From positions 1 to 64,000 of the forward strand of contig NZ_JAFRDR010000001.1 in assembly GCF_017377795.1 (NCBI RefSeq): a stretch of 64,000 nucleotides of DNA, given 5' to 3'. Both the position numbers and the translations under genes were made by a program. Below are positions 1-7,847 of this stretch, in pieces. Source of the stretch: Williamsia soli (GTDB lineage: Bacteria; Actinomycetota; Actinomycetes; Mycobacteriales; Mycobacteriaceae). Under the pieces are notes generated by a model that saw nothing but the letters and a program-made list of their open reading frames with translations, had not been told where the DNA came from and made no database searches. How positions within the stretch are numbered: position 1 is the first letter of the stretch; each line of letters starts with the position of its first letter.

Positions 1-464
1 GACCACGATCCTCGGCGGCGTAGTTGCTGAGCGATGTCGCGGTCGATGTCGGCCATGTGCTCGGAGCCTTCGATCAGATCGGTGCGGGAGACGATCTGGG
101 CGATGTGGTGGGCGGCGACCTGTCCTTGCTTCAGCAGCTGCTTGACGTGGGGGAGTCGGTCGCGCAGTGCCAGGGCTCGGGTCAGGTAGTGCTCGGCCCC
201 TTGCTGGGTGATCTGCTGTGCGGCGGCCAGTTGCGCGGCGCAGACCGCGAACGGGTCGACCGCCCGCAGCGTCGCCGGGGTGTCGTCGAGGGGTGCCACG
301 ACCATTCGGTGCAGGTGAGCTGCGCTGTCGTATCGGACCCATTCGAAGTAGCTTTGCGCGGCGACCGACTGCTCGCAGTTACGGAGCAATTCATTAGGCC
401 GCAACCAATTGGCGGGGCCGATACCGGCCACCCGCTGCACTTCGACATCCCCACCCTCGAACAT
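1..464 (-). CDS. DUF222 (13E12-repeat family) protein, HNH-nuclease type, 3'-truncated by window edge
   Basis: The reverse strand is open from an ATG at 464 to the window edge, 154 codons with no stop. The reading includes SYFEWVRYDSAAHLHRM and a helical stretch with AEHYLTRALALRDRLPHV, which resembles the DUF222 N-terminal domain of the abundant actinobacterial 13E12 family. Full-length members are usually 400-500 residues and end in an HNH nuclease motif, which would lie outside this window. The family is repeated many times in these genomes and its role is unsettled, with possible mobile or defence functions. A stop codon sits about 12 codons upstream of the chosen ATG, so the start is constrained. 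Family assignment is from residue pattern only. Confidence 0.6.
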   Translation of the reverse strand, partial: MFEGGDVEVQRVAGIGPANWLRPNELLRNCEQSVAAQSYFEWVRYDSAAHLHRMVVAPLDDTPATLRAVDPFAVCAAQLAAAQQITQQGAEHYLTRALALRDRLPHVKQLLKQGQVAAHHIAQIVSRTDLIEGSEHMADIDRDIAQQLRRRGSW

Positions 465-515
465 ATGAGCGACTATGCCAGAGGGGTACGACAAGGCCGA
501 GGACAGTGCGCAGGC

Positions 516-1286
516 CTACTGCTCGGGGGATCGGTTGACTCGCTGCGTCACCACTGGTGCCAGTGAGGGGGCGTGGTTGGTCCAGGTGGGTGGGGCAGGG
601 TCGCCGGACCGGGTTTGCGGTGGCGGATGGACGGCGTCGGTGTCATCGATGATGGGAGCGATCAGGTCGGGGTAGGTGAGCCGGTCGGGTCCGCCTAGTT
701 CGTAGATGTCGTTGATCGGTTCCCCGGTGCCGGCAGCAATGAGCGCCGCGAGAACGTCTCCTTCCGTCAACGGTTGTGAGCGGGTGTCCATCCATCGCGG
801 TGTGGGCCGGATGGGTAGGTGGTCGATGAGGTGCTGTGCGAGCCCGGTGGGTGTCGTAGGTGTGGCCGACAGTGGTGGTGGTGAGTGCATGATTCGAGTG
901 GGTGTGCGTGCGGCAAGGAGGATCCGCTGCACCTCTGGGCTTGAGATACCGCCGTGGCCTGTGTCGTCAGCGACGCCGGCGGGTACATAGATGAGTTGCC
1001 GAAGACCTGCGTGGTCGCATGCCGCTCCTAAGGCGCGTGCGGTGCGGTCATCGTCGACGAGAGGGTCAACCAGGTAGTAGGCCAGATCTGTCCCATCGAC
1101 CGCGTCGGCAATGCTGGTGGGGTCGGCGGGATCGAAACGCCGGGTCTGTAGCGCGTTGGGCTGGCCGAGCGCGGAAGGTGTTGCTGCAGTGGGTACTCCG
1201 GCGACAATCTCGTGGCCCGATCGCAGCAGTGCAGTGATGAGGCGGGTCCCGAGAAGGGTGTTCGCGGTGGCAACGAATGCGCGCAT
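516..1286 (-). CDS. NAD(P)-binding / NmrA-like atypical SDR protein
   Basis: A 256-residue protein starting MRAFVATANTLLGTRLITAL, which resembles the beta1-alphaA Rossmann start of atypical SDR or NmrA-like proteins, although the usual GxxGxxG glycines are degenerate (A-T-A-N-T-L-L-G). It continues with DPTSIADAVDGTDLAYYLVD, typical of the family's substrate-crossing helix. Residues about 180-215 (TEGDVLAALIAAGTGEPIND, then YELGGPDRLTY) match the C-terminal part of NAD-dependent epimerase-like proteins. The frame is open for 147 codons upstream, but that part is rich in Arg, His and Pro and looks like antisense noise, so the ATG at 1286 is chosen. Function is probably redox sensing or a small-molecule oxidoreductase; the substrate cannot be read. 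Confidence 0.7.
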   Translation of the reverse strand: MRAFVATANTLLGTRLITALLRSGHEIVAGVPTAATPSALGQPNALQTRRFDPADPTSIADAVDGTDLAYYLVDPLVDDDRTARALGAACDHAGLRQLIYVPAGVADDTGHGGISSPEVQRILLAARTPTRIMHSPPPLSATPTTPTGLAQHLIDHLPIRPTPRWMDTRSQPLTEGDVLAALIAAGTGEPINDIYELGGPDRLTYPDLIAPIIDDTDAVHPPPQTRSGDPAPPTWTNHAPSLAPVVTQRVNRSPEQ

Positions 1287-1372
1287 CAGTGGACTCTCTG
1301 TACTTGTGGAGCGCTGGTGGTCCAGGGATCTGCCCGTCCACGGTGCGCTGCCGTCAGTGACGGGCTTGGAGA

Positions 1373-1528
1373 TCAGGTCAGCAGCGCATAGGTGAGGAAA
1401 CCCGCTGCGACGACCAGGACGGCGAGGGTGCGGACGGTGGTGATCGTGAGGGTGCGCGGTGTGTGTTGGGCCAGGGCGTTGTGCCCGTCCACCCCGAAAG
1501 GCGAATGCCGCTGGTGCGGTGAAGACAT
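1373..1528 (-). CDS. Small single-pass membrane protein, hypothetical
   Basis: A 51-residue reading frame between the NAD(P)-binding gene and the STAS gene, on the same strand. Its first 31 residues are polar and rich in His and Pro. The last 18 form one hydrophobic segment (LAVLVVAAGFLTYALLT) long enough for a membrane span, so the C-terminus would be at or in the membrane. A purine-rich GAAAGA lies upstream of the ATG. No family is recognised. The hydrophobic segment and the position in a same-strand gene row support a real gene, but the length is short and conservation is untested. Confidence 0.45.
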   Translation of the reverse strand: MSSPHQRHSPFGVDGHNALAQHTPRTLTITTVRTLAVLVVAAGFLTYALLT

Positions 1529-1552
1529 GATGGATCTTTCGATGGCGTGTGG

Positions 1553-2053
1553 TTATCGCCCGGTGAGGGCCACGACTGCGCTGCGCAGGGTGGCGTGCAC
1601 ATTCAAGGTGTCGGTCAGGCCGGCCAGCGCAAGAATGCGGGTGGCGGCGCGGCTGGCAACGATGGCAACCTGGCCGGTGGGCGAGATGGCGTCGTGCGCA
1701 TGCAGCAACGCTGCCATCCCTGCACATGACAGAAAACTCACGGCAGTGAGATCGATGATGACCCGCATCGCTGTGGGGTCGAGCATGGCCAGTTCACGCG
1801 ACAGCACGGGAACGGTCTGCATGTCGATGTCGCCGGCGGCGGTGATGACGGTCAGTCCGTCGTGTACCGCTGTGCCGATCGTGAATTGCGCAGTGGCCGT
1901 CGACAAGACAATCCGGTCAGAACGTCGGAACCACGCTGCGGCTGCAGAGATTTCACGGCGACGCTGTGCGGTGCTGTCGGTGAGGCGGGTCAGCGTGTCA
2001 CCCGAGTCAATCGGACCGCGTGTGTGCGGCGAGGGAGCGTGCTCGATGGTCAT
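1553..2053 (-). CDS. STAS-domain protein, anti-sigma-factor antagonist-like
   Basis: A 166-residue protein. Residues 55-165 form a STAS domain: GLTVITAAGDIDMQTVPVL, then the core strand-loop DLTAVSFLSCAGMAALLHA. In partner-switching antagonists (SpoIIAA/RsbV type) the loop reads D-S-S-G or G-S-A-G, with the first Ser phosphorylated by an anti-sigma kinase. Here the aligned residues are S-C-A-G, so a Cys occupies the usual phosphoacceptor position. The first 50 residues are an unassigned, Arg-rich extension. The neighbouring GAF/ANTAR genes make a signalling or stress-response setting likely. It may be a non-phosphorylatable or redox-sensitive antagonist (inference). Confidence 0.8.
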   Translation of the reverse strand: MTIEHAPSPHTRGPIDSGDTLTRLTDSTAQRRREISAAAAWFRRSDRIVLSTATAQFTIGTAVHDGLTVITAAGDIDMQTVPVLSRELAMLDPTAMRVIIDLTAVSFLSCAGMAALLHAHDAISPTGQVAIVASRAATRILALAGLTDTLNVHATLRSAVVALTGR

Positions 2054-2092
2054 GGTGGGTACTCCGAAGAGTTGATCGCACCAGATGCCTGA

Positions 2093-2199
2093 ACGGAACC
2101 CGTGCAGACGGGCTATAGGTTCGAACCCTGCATATCACCTTACCCCCGGCGCCATCGTCGTGCTGGACAACGACCGCTTCTCTCCGTAATGCGTGTACA
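2093..2199. other. Intergenic stretch with tRNA T-arm-like sequence
   Basis: This short gap lies between the 5' end of the STAS gene and the 3' end of the GAF-ANTAR gene. It contains CCCGTGCAGACGGG followed by AGGTTCGAACCCT and ends in CACC, which resembles the variable arm and T-arm of a tRNA. No matching 5' half or anticodon arm could be folded, so it is not called a tRNA. No clear promoter was found. Confidence 0.25.
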
Positions 2200-2931
2200 T
2201 CATGGCGCCTGACCGGGTACATCGTGGATGTGGCCGGACCTGATGGGGTGGTCGATCTCGATGAGCTTGCTGGCGGCGTCATACACCCGGATGTTGGTGT
2301 CTTGAGAGAGTTTTCGCAGGAGGGCAAAAGCGTGTTCGGCGTCGAGATCGAAGCGTTCCATGAGCATGCCTTTGGCTTGGCCGATGATGTCGCGGTGGGC
2401 CAGAGCGCATCGGAACTGTTCTGCGCGTTGCATCGCTTTGCACACCATCGCGGCTTGAGCGGCAAGGACGGCGCCAAGATCCAGGGTGTCGGCGTCGAAA
2501 GCATCGGCGGAATCGGCGTAGAGAGACAAGGCGGCGACGCTGTCGCGGGTGGTGAACAACCCGAAGGCGGCAATCGAACGGATCGGGGTCTGCGCAGCGG
2601 CGTCAGCGCGAAACACGGGCCACCTCGAGTCACTGTACAGGTCGGGAATGTAAAAGGTGTCGAGGTGGCCGGCGATGACGAAAGCGGGCCCTTCGCACTG
2701 TTTTTGAGCGATTGCGTCCAGAGTCCGGGGGTGCTCGTGGGTAGCTGCGGGGGTGGCAGTGTGTTCGCGGCGTTCGACGATGGTCACAGCGGCGTAGTCG
2801 GCCGCGGCGATGATCGGTGTGGATCGGGCCAGCAGCTGATCGAGTGCCGTAGCTGATGTATCGGGCGGTGCTGTGCTGATATCTCGCGCCACGGCAGCGA
2901 TCTGCGCGCAACTGCTGGTGTGTCTGCTCAT
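2200..2931 (-). CDS. GAF-ANTAR domain signal-transduction protein
   Basis: A 243-residue protein. Residues about 20-165 look like a GAF sensor (DYAAVTIVERR, QCEGPAFVIAGHLDTFYIPD, RWPVFRADA, FGLFTTRDSVAALSLYADSA). Residues about 175-230 form an ANTAR domain (RDIIGQAKGMLMERFDLDA, then AFALLRKLSQ), a three-helix RNA-binding module known to act in transcription antitermination. The frame extends 87 codons upstream, but the ATG at 2931 is preceded by GAAGGG at a normal spacing and begins the recognisable domain. It is transcribed divergently from a second GAF-ANTAR gene at 3276. The ligand of the GAF domain is unknown. Confidence 0.88.
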   Translation of the reverse strand: MSRHTSSCAQIAAVARDISTAPPDTSATALDQLLARSTPIIAAADYAAVTIVERREHTATPAATHEHPRTLDAIAQKQCEGPAFVIAGHLDTFYIPDLYSDSRWPVFRADAAAQTPIRSIAAFGLFTTRDSVAALSLYADSADAFDADTLDLGAVLAAQAAMVCKAMQRAEQFRCALAHRDIIGQAKGMLMERFDLDAEHAFALLRKLSQDTNIRVYDAASKLIEIDHPIRSGHIHDVPGQAP

Positions 2932-3275
2932 TGCTCGAGCCCTTCGCATCGGGGACAGAGAACAACCCAGGGCGGGTGAAACGGATGGCGATGGCCTTGT
3001 GCCCGCGGACCGCGCGGGGCCACTGCAATGGCCACAGGGGTGCGCAGGCCCACCGAGTTGTCGGGCGTCGCATATGCGGTGTCTGAGGCGTTCCCACAGA
3101 CGGGCTCGTTGTTCAAACCCTGAGACTGACGGTACTCCAGGACGCCTGCAGTCGGGGCGCTTCGACCGGAGCCCTGGCAGGGGATCGGACACCTCGGCGA
3201 GGTGCTGCGCTTACACTGGTCGTGCGTTGCCGTTCTCCCCATGCGCCGCCGCGGACCAGAACAAGGGTGTCACCA
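2932..3275. promoter_or_regulatory. Divergent intergenic region between two GAF-ANTAR genes
   Basis: About 340 bases separate the start codons of two GAF-ANTAR genes read in opposite directions, so both promoters should lie here. On the minus strand a GGTTT occurs about 19 bases before a GGGAAC, which loosely recalls a mycobacterial SigF-type promoter, but the spacing is longer than usual and the match is weak. AAGGG lies just before the plus-strand ATG at 3276. No repeat, hairpin or RNA gene was recognised. Confidence 0.35.
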
Positions 3276-4040
3276 ATGGCTGATCACGAATCGGATTTCT
3301 CGCAGACACCCGATGATGAAGAAGACTTGAACAGTGCGCTTGCCGGGTTGTCGCAGCTGGCCACGGGATCGCTGTCTCTGGCTGATGCTCTCACTGCGGT
3401 AGCCGATTTCGCGGTCAAGGCCATTCCTGGCGCCGACGGCGCCGGAGTCACACTCTTGCATGAGGATCGGCCCGATACCGTCGTGGCCAGCGCGCCGTTT
3501 GTCCGAGAGATAGATGATATCCAGTACAGCATCGGTCAGGGCCCGTGCATTTCCGCGGCCGCCAACGGCTCCACCGTCCGCTCAGGTTCGCTGGGCGGCG
3601 AGGCGCGGTGGCCTGCGTTCGGGCCTCGGGTGGGACGCCTTGGCGTCCACAGCGTGCTCTCGCTGCCGTTGATCACCGGTGAGGAGGTCATCGGCGCGAT
3701 GAACGTGTACGCGCACGCCAAAGACGCCTTTGACGAACGAGCAGCGGAACTCGGTGAACTGTTCGCCGTGCCGGCCGCAGTCTCGGTGCAAAATGCCCGC
3801 GCTCTGGCCACGGCGGTCCTGCTGTCGCAACGCCTGGAGAAGGCACTGACCAACCGCGCCGCCATCGACCAGGCCATCGGAATTCTGATCAGCCGCAGCG
3901 GATACACCCCGGCGCAGGCCTTCAACGCACTGCGCACCATCAGCCAGCAGGAAAACCGCAAACTCAACGACATCGCCCGCTCGATCGTTGACGACGCAGG
4001 CAAACGGGCCCGCGCCCGCCACCCCCACACCCCGCAGTGA
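3276..4040 (+). CDS. GAF-ANTAR domain signal-transduction protein
   Basis: A 254-residue protein. Residues about 20-170 form a GAF domain of the actinobacterial ANTAR type, with IPGADGAGVTLLHEDRPDTV, IDDIQYSIGQGPCISAA, RWPAFGPRV and VHSVLSLPLI. Residues about 185-240 form the ANTAR domain (ALTNRAAIDQAIGILISRSG, then AFNALRTISQ). The ATG at 3276 follows AAGGGTGT and removes an 18-residue Arg/Pro-rich extension that the open frame would allow. The phrase YSIGQGPC is typical of this subfamily. It probably binds nascent RNA to change termination in response to a small molecule or redox signal; targets are not visible. Confidence 0.9.
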   Translation: MADHESDFSQTPDDEEDLNSALAGLSQLATGSLSLADALTAVADFAVKAIPGADGAGVTLLHEDRPDTVVASAPFVREIDDIQYSIGQGPCISAAANGSTVRSGSLGGEARWPAFGPRVGRLGVHSVLSLPLITGEEVIGAMNVYAHAKDAFDERAAELGELFAVPAAVSVQNARALATAVLLSQRLEKALTNRAAIDQAIGILISRSGYTPAQAFNALRTISQQENRKLNDIARSIVDDAGKRARARHPHTPQ

Positions 4041-4177
4041 TGGGCAGCGAGGCAATTCTTCACCAGCTCCTGTGGGCGTAGGGTGAGGGTTGCGATGCGC
4101 ACCGGCCATGGGACCCGACCCACGCGCCGGCATCGCACTTCCGCACGCGCAGTCTGACGCGTTCGGACACGGGCACG

Positions 4178-4834
4178 ATGATGGGTTGCTCGGGTCACCC
4201 GGAGTACCCCGTGGATTCACCATCAGACGATCACCGCGCGCCGGCCAACCTGTATGCGGCGCTGCGCGCGTTGACCACAGCGCTCGACGAACCTGCCACC
4301 GATCTCGACGAGCACCTGAGCACCGTCCACGAACACCTCACCGGGGCGGTGCCCTCACTGCTCTCGGCGTCTCTGACCGTGATCGTGGACGGCTTCGACT
4401 TCAGCCTCACCGCGCCCCCGCGCGCCGACACCTCGGCACTCGCCGGATCATCGCTGCTCATCCCCCTCGCCGGCACCACGCTCGACCCGACGACCACAGC
4501 TCATCTGCTGCTCCGTGCGTCCACACCCGGCTCGCTGGTCGACTTTGCCGCCGACAGTGCGCATCTGCTCGGGATCGACCTCGCCGCACTCGACGTCGAC
4601 AACCACCTCCACGGTGCACCCCCGGACCCGGAGTCGTCGTTGGACGAGCGTGCGGTCATCGACTACGCCGTCGGAATCCTGTACGAGAGCAACGCATTAG
4701 GATCGATCGCTGCTGCCCGAGCCGTCCTGCACCAGCTGGCCGACCGCGACCAGGTGACGATGTACACCGCCGCAGCCCGCATCGTCGCCGACGTCAATGC
4801 ACAGCCACCCGGGCCGGCGGCCGACACCAGGTGA
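4178..4834 (+). CDS. ANTAR-like domain protein, degenerate GAF
   Basis: A 218-residue protein. The N-terminal two thirds (SASLTVIVDGFDFSLTA, SSLLIPLAGTTLDP) resemble a much-reduced GAF domain. The C-terminal 55 residues (DERAVIDYAVGILYESNALG, then AARAVLHQLADRD and MYTAAARIVADV) resemble an ANTAR domain that lacks the usual aromatic pattern. It follows the GAF-ANTAR gene on the same strand, 137 bases downstream. The start is uncertain: ATG at 4178 has a poor ribosome site, while GTG at 4211 follows CCGGAG at normal spacing and would shorten the protein by 11 residues. Probably a paralogue of its neighbours. Confidence 0.65.
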   Translation: MMGCSGHPEYPVDSPSDDHRAPANLYAALRALTTALDEPATDLDEHLSTVHEHLTGAVPSLLSASLTVIVDGFDFSLTAPPRADTSALAGSSLLIPLAGTTLDPTTTAHLLLRASTPGSLVDFAADSAHLLGIDLAALDVDNHLHGAPPDPESSLDERAVIDYAVGILYESNALGSIAAARAVLHQLADRDQVTMYTAAARIVADVNAQPPGPAADTR

Positions 4835-4838
4835 TCTG

Positions 4839-5465
4839 TCAGCGCAAATGTGCTGTTTCGTTGACCGATTCGATGACGAACCGGCCTGAGCGCATGACGG
4901 CGATCCGGCTCATCGACGTGTAACCGGGGTTGAAGAAGAACGGCGACGGCGCGTGCAGGATGTCGGTGAGCAGGGTGTTGATGGCGCCACCGTGGGATGC
5001 GACGACCGTCAGTTGCCCGGGTGCCCGCCCCACGGCCTCGAGCACAGCAGCGCGCATCCGTGCCGCGAGCTCGACCTTGTCGTAGTCCGGGATGAAGTCG
5101 TCGAATCGTGCTTCGGCGAAGGCCTTTCCGCGCGGTGTCTCGGCGATGGCCTCCGGTGTGGAATAGGTGGTCCGGTCGCTGTCCCACTCGCGCAGCCGTT
5201 CGTCGACGACGACGTCGAGGCCATGCGGCTCGGCCGCGAACAGCGCGGTTTGGTGGGCGCGGGTGTAGTGGCTGGAGACAACCTGCGCCACCGGCTCGGT
5301 ACGCAGCCAGTCGCCCAGTCGCTTGGCCTGGCCGATGCCCTCGTCTCCGAGTCCCGGATCAGCCACGCCGAGATCGCCGGGGAGTCCGTGTCTGACCAGG
5401 ATCACCCTACTGGCGTTCGCCAGGGTGTCGGCGACGCCTGCAGCTGCGTCGACCACCTGTGTCAT
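4839..5465 (-). CDS. Histidine phosphatase family protein (phosphoglycerate mutase-like)
   Basis: A 208-residue protein of the histidine phosphatase superfamily. The catalytic RHG motif is seen in ILVRHGLPGD near residue 25, and the second catalytic His in VVASHGGAINTLL near residue 160. REWDSDR in the middle provides the acidic residue region. Its ATG overlaps the stop of the upstream paralogue by four bases (ATGA), so the two are translationally coupled. The pair shares the unusual endings PFFFNPGYTSMSRI and TFWHNPAYTSVARV, pointing to a gene duplication. Substrate is unknown; family members act on phospho-sugars, acyl phosphates or proteins. Confidence 0.85.
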   Translation of the reverse strand: MTQVVDAAAGVADTLANASRVILVRHGLPGDLGVADPGLGDEGIGQAKRLGDWLRTEPVAQVVSSHYTRAHQTALFAAEPHGLDVVVDERLREWDSDRTTYSTPEAIAETPRGKAFAEARFDDFIPDYDKVELAARMRAAVLEAVGRAPGQLTVVASHGGAINTLLTDILHAPSPFFFNPGYTSMSRIAVMRSGRFVIESVNETAHLR

Positions 5466-6061
5466 GCCGCCACCGTGCCGCGCAGGTGCGCGGTGTCGTT
5501 GATCGAATCGACGATCACCACCCCGGAATCAAGCTTCTGCACCCGGGCTACCGAGGTGTATGCGGGGTTGTGCCAGAACGTCTTCGGCATCTCCAGCACA
5601 TCGGCGACGGCTGCGTTGATGATGCCGCCGTGGGCCACGGCGACCACTCGACCGGATTCGTACCGGTCGAAGATCTGATCCAGGGCCGAACGTGCGCGGG
5701 CCCGGAACTTCGGAAGGTTCAGGTCGGGGACGTACTCCTCGAATCGGCCGTCGCGCACCGCCGTCAGCCGGGCGTCGTCGGGCGCCATGTCCTCGAGGGC
5801 CATGTAGTCCTCGGGGCTGATGTCGTCATCCCATTCACGGAGGTCTTCGAGGACGAGGTCGACGCCGCGACCCATGCCCTCTGCGAGGGTCTCGGCAGTC
5901 TGGAGCGCGCGGGCCAGGGGGCTCGCGACGATCGCGTCGATCTGCTCGTGCCGCAGCCAGGTGGCGAGCTTGCGGGCATCGGCGATCCCCTCGGGCGCCA
6001 GGACAGGGTTACGCACCCGCGAGACGGGCTGGCCGTGCCGAACGAACAAAACCTCGATCAT
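5462..6061 (-). CDS. Histidine phosphatase family protein (phosphoglycerate mutase-like)
   Basis: A 199-residue histidine phosphatase with the RHG motif at the extreme N-terminus (MIEVLFVRHGQPVSR) and the second active-site His in VAVAHGGIINA. REWDDD gives the acidic region. The ATG at 6061 is preceded by GGAAGG at five bases and starts the domain directly; the open frame runs 19 codons further but without a better start. It lies 26 bases downstream of the acyl-CoA ligase and overlaps the next phosphatase gene by four bases, so ligase and both phosphatases look like one operon. This suggests an ester or phosphate-removal step linked to acyl-CoA metabolism (inference). Confidence 0.86.
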   Translation of the reverse strand: MIEVLFVRHGQPVSRVRNPVLAPEGIADARKLATWLRHEQIDAIVASPLARALQTAETLAEGMGRGVDLVLEDLREWDDDISPEDYMALEDMAPDDARLTAVRDGRFEEYVPDLNLPKFRARARSALDQIFDRYESGRVVAVAHGGIINAAVADVLEMPKTFWHNPAYTSVARVQKLDSGVVIVDSINDTAHLRGTVAA

Positions 6062-6087
6062 GAGTGCCTTCCAGTGGTTTCGCCGAC

Positions 6088-7632
6088 CTAGCCGGCGATG
6101 GTGCGATCGCTGCTCCAATAGGGAGCACGCAATGCCTTCTTGTCGAGTTTGCCCATCACGTTACGGGCGAGTTCGTCGACGACGACGTACTTCTTGGGGC
6201 ACTTGTACGACGCCATCGATTCCTTGGCGAACGCCTTCAATTCCCCGATGTCGAGGTTCGAGCCGGGCTCGGCGACGACAAGCGCGAGTAGGGACTCGCC
6301 GAGGTCCTCGTCGGGTACCCCGATCACCGCCACCTCGGAGACCGCGGGGTGGGTCAGCAGGACTCGCTCGCTCTCGGCCGGATACAGATTGACGCCGCCC
6401 GAGACCACCATGTCGGCAACTCGATCAGTGATGAAGACGTAGCCGTCCTCGTCGACATAGCCGACGTCGCCGAGGGTCGCGACACCGGGGAGGATGTATG
6501 CGGCAGCAGTCTTTTCGGGATCGGCGTGGTAGACGACGCTGCGCTCGGGCGGGGTGCGGAATCCGAGGATCCCCACTTCACCGCGGCCGAGTTCGGACCC
6601 GTCGGAGCCGACGACCACGGCCTCGAAAGGCGCAGTGGCGCGCCCGACGGAACGTGGATGCGCGAGCCACTCGACTGAATCGATGCGGCAGACCGAACCG
6701 ATCTCGCTGCCGCCATAGGACTCGACCAGGATCGGTCCGAACCAGTCGATCATCGCGCGCTTGACGTCCGCCGGGCAGGCCGACCCCGTGTGGGCAACCC
6801 ATTCGAGGCTCGTCACGTCGTAGGCGGCGCGGGTCTCCGCGGGCAATGCCAGCAAACGCTGGAAGTGGGTCGGGACCATCAGAGTGGAGGTGACCCGATG
6901 GGTTTCGATCAGCGACAACGCGCGTTCGGCGTCGAACCGGCCCATGACGACCACCGGGCGACCCGACAGCAGGTGCCGGATCGCGGTGAGCGGGCCGTTG
7001 TGCTGTAGGGGCCCGACCACCAGGTGCACGCCCGCCGGGTAACCCGACCGAGCGGCCACCGCATCGGCGTACTCCTGGGCGGTGTCGACGGGAGCCGGTA
7101 ACCAACGCACCTGCGTGCCGCGGGCTCGACCGGTGGTGCCGGAGGTGTAGACGAGCGGGGGACGGGCCGGCCGGTCGGCGGGGCCGGTGGACACTGCGCC
7201 CTCGGCCGGGGTGACGACCTCCCGCCATGGCACGGTCTCCTCGCTCACCTGCGCGTTGTGGACGATCACGGCTCGCAGGCCGGTCTTCTGGGCGGCTGCC
7301 ACAGAGGACGCGAGGCCCAGCGGGCCCGTGACCACCGCAACCGCTCCGGAATCGAGCAGCTGATCGGCCATCTCGTCGGGCTTGAGCTGCCGGGACACCG
7401 CGACCGTCCCGACACCGCGACCGATCGCTGCGGCATGGGTGAGCAGTGTTTCGATGGTGTTCTCACCGATCACCGCGACGCGTTCGTCGGGATCGGGGGC
7501 CAGTGCGATGAGGTGTTCGCCGAGCGCATCGAGAGCGTCCGCGGCCTCGGCCCACGTCAGCGAGCTGTTGTCGTCGATCAGTGCAACCCCGCTGGGGTCG
7601 GACACCGCCCGATCTCTGATTCGGTCGAGCAT
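6088..7632 (-). CDS. AMP-binding acyl-CoA synthetase/ligase
   Basis: A 514-residue ANL-superfamily enzyme that would activate a carboxylic acid to an acyl-CoA with ATP. The phosphate-binding loop is LVYTSGTTGRARGTQV (about residue 160), where the usual Pro-Lys-Gly is Ala-Arg-Gly. The A5 region is VESYGGSEIG and the hinge region is LGDVGYVDEDGYVFITDR. The C-terminal catalytic Lys is in the NVMGKLDKK segment. AAGGAG precedes the ATG. The gene is divergent from the 2-oxoacid dehydrogenase operon at 7848 and leads the operon of two histidine phosphatases. Its acid substrate is unknown; it is one of two such ligases in the block. Confidence 0.9.
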   Translation of the reverse strand: MLDRIRDRAVSDPSGVALIDDNSSLTWAEAADALDALGEHLIALAPDPDERVAVIGENTIETLLTHAAAIGRGVGTVAVSRQLKPDEMADQLLDSGAVAVVTGPLGLASSVAAAQKTGLRAVIVHNAQVSEETVPWREVVTPAEGAVSTGPADRPARPPLVYTSGTTGRARGTQVRWLPAPVDTAQEYADAVAARSGYPAGVHLVVGPLQHNGPLTAIRHLLSGRPVVVMGRFDAERALSLIETHRVTSTLMVPTHFQRLLALPAETRAAYDVTSLEWVAHTGSACPADVKRAMIDWFGPILVESYGGSEIGSVCRIDSVEWLAHPRSVGRATAPFEAVVVGSDGSELGRGEVGILGFRTPPERSVVYHADPEKTAAAYILPGVATLGDVGYVDEDGYVFITDRVADMVVSGGVNLYPAESERVLLTHPAVSEVAVIGVPDEDLGESLLALVVAEPGSNLDIGELKAFAKESMASYKCPKKYVVVDELARNVMGKLDKKALRAPYWSSDRTIAG

Positions 7633-7847
7633 CGACTTTCTCCTTCAAACGGTCCACGTCCGGGCCTATCGTGCGATTTACTGGACACCAAGTCAAGTAA
7701 GAAGCAGTCTGACCTCAGACCTTAGTAACTTTATAGTGATTCTACTTACATTGGGCTACAGTTGTGGTCCATACTGTAGAAGACGTAAACAAAGTCAGCC
7801 CGAACTTCGTCGCTGCACTGTTGGAAACCAGAGAAGAGGTGCTCGTG
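7633..7847. promoter_or_regulatory. Divergent promoter region, ligase / 2-oxoacid dehydrogenase
   Basis: This gap separates divergent starts and is AT-rich compared with the flanking genes. It carries CAAGTAAG (7694-7701), TTAGTAACTTTATAG (7722-7736) and TCTACTTAC (7741-7749), the last being an inverted half-site of the first two. Similar AGTAAC/AGTAAG boxes recur in the promoter regions at about 18555, 21405 and 33067, so this is likely an operator or promoter cluster. The ATGTACA element seen in the other divergent regions was not found here. Confidence 0.4.

Noticed and set aside
24-566. Long plus-strand open frame of 180 codons
   Set aside because: It is antisense to the DUF222 gene, which has the recognisable protein sequence; high GC content makes antisense frames common here.
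1287-1727. N-terminal extension of the NAD(P)-binding protein by 147 residues
   Set aside because: The extension is rich in Arg, His and Pro, overlaps two other reading frames, and the Rossmann-like fold starts at the ATG at 1286.
2099-2139. tRNA-like sequence (variable-arm-like hairpin plus GGTTCGAACC and CACC)
   Set aside because: No convincing 5' half, anticodon arm or seven-pair acceptor stem could be found; the T-stem itself pairs poorly. It could be a tRNA remnant or chance.
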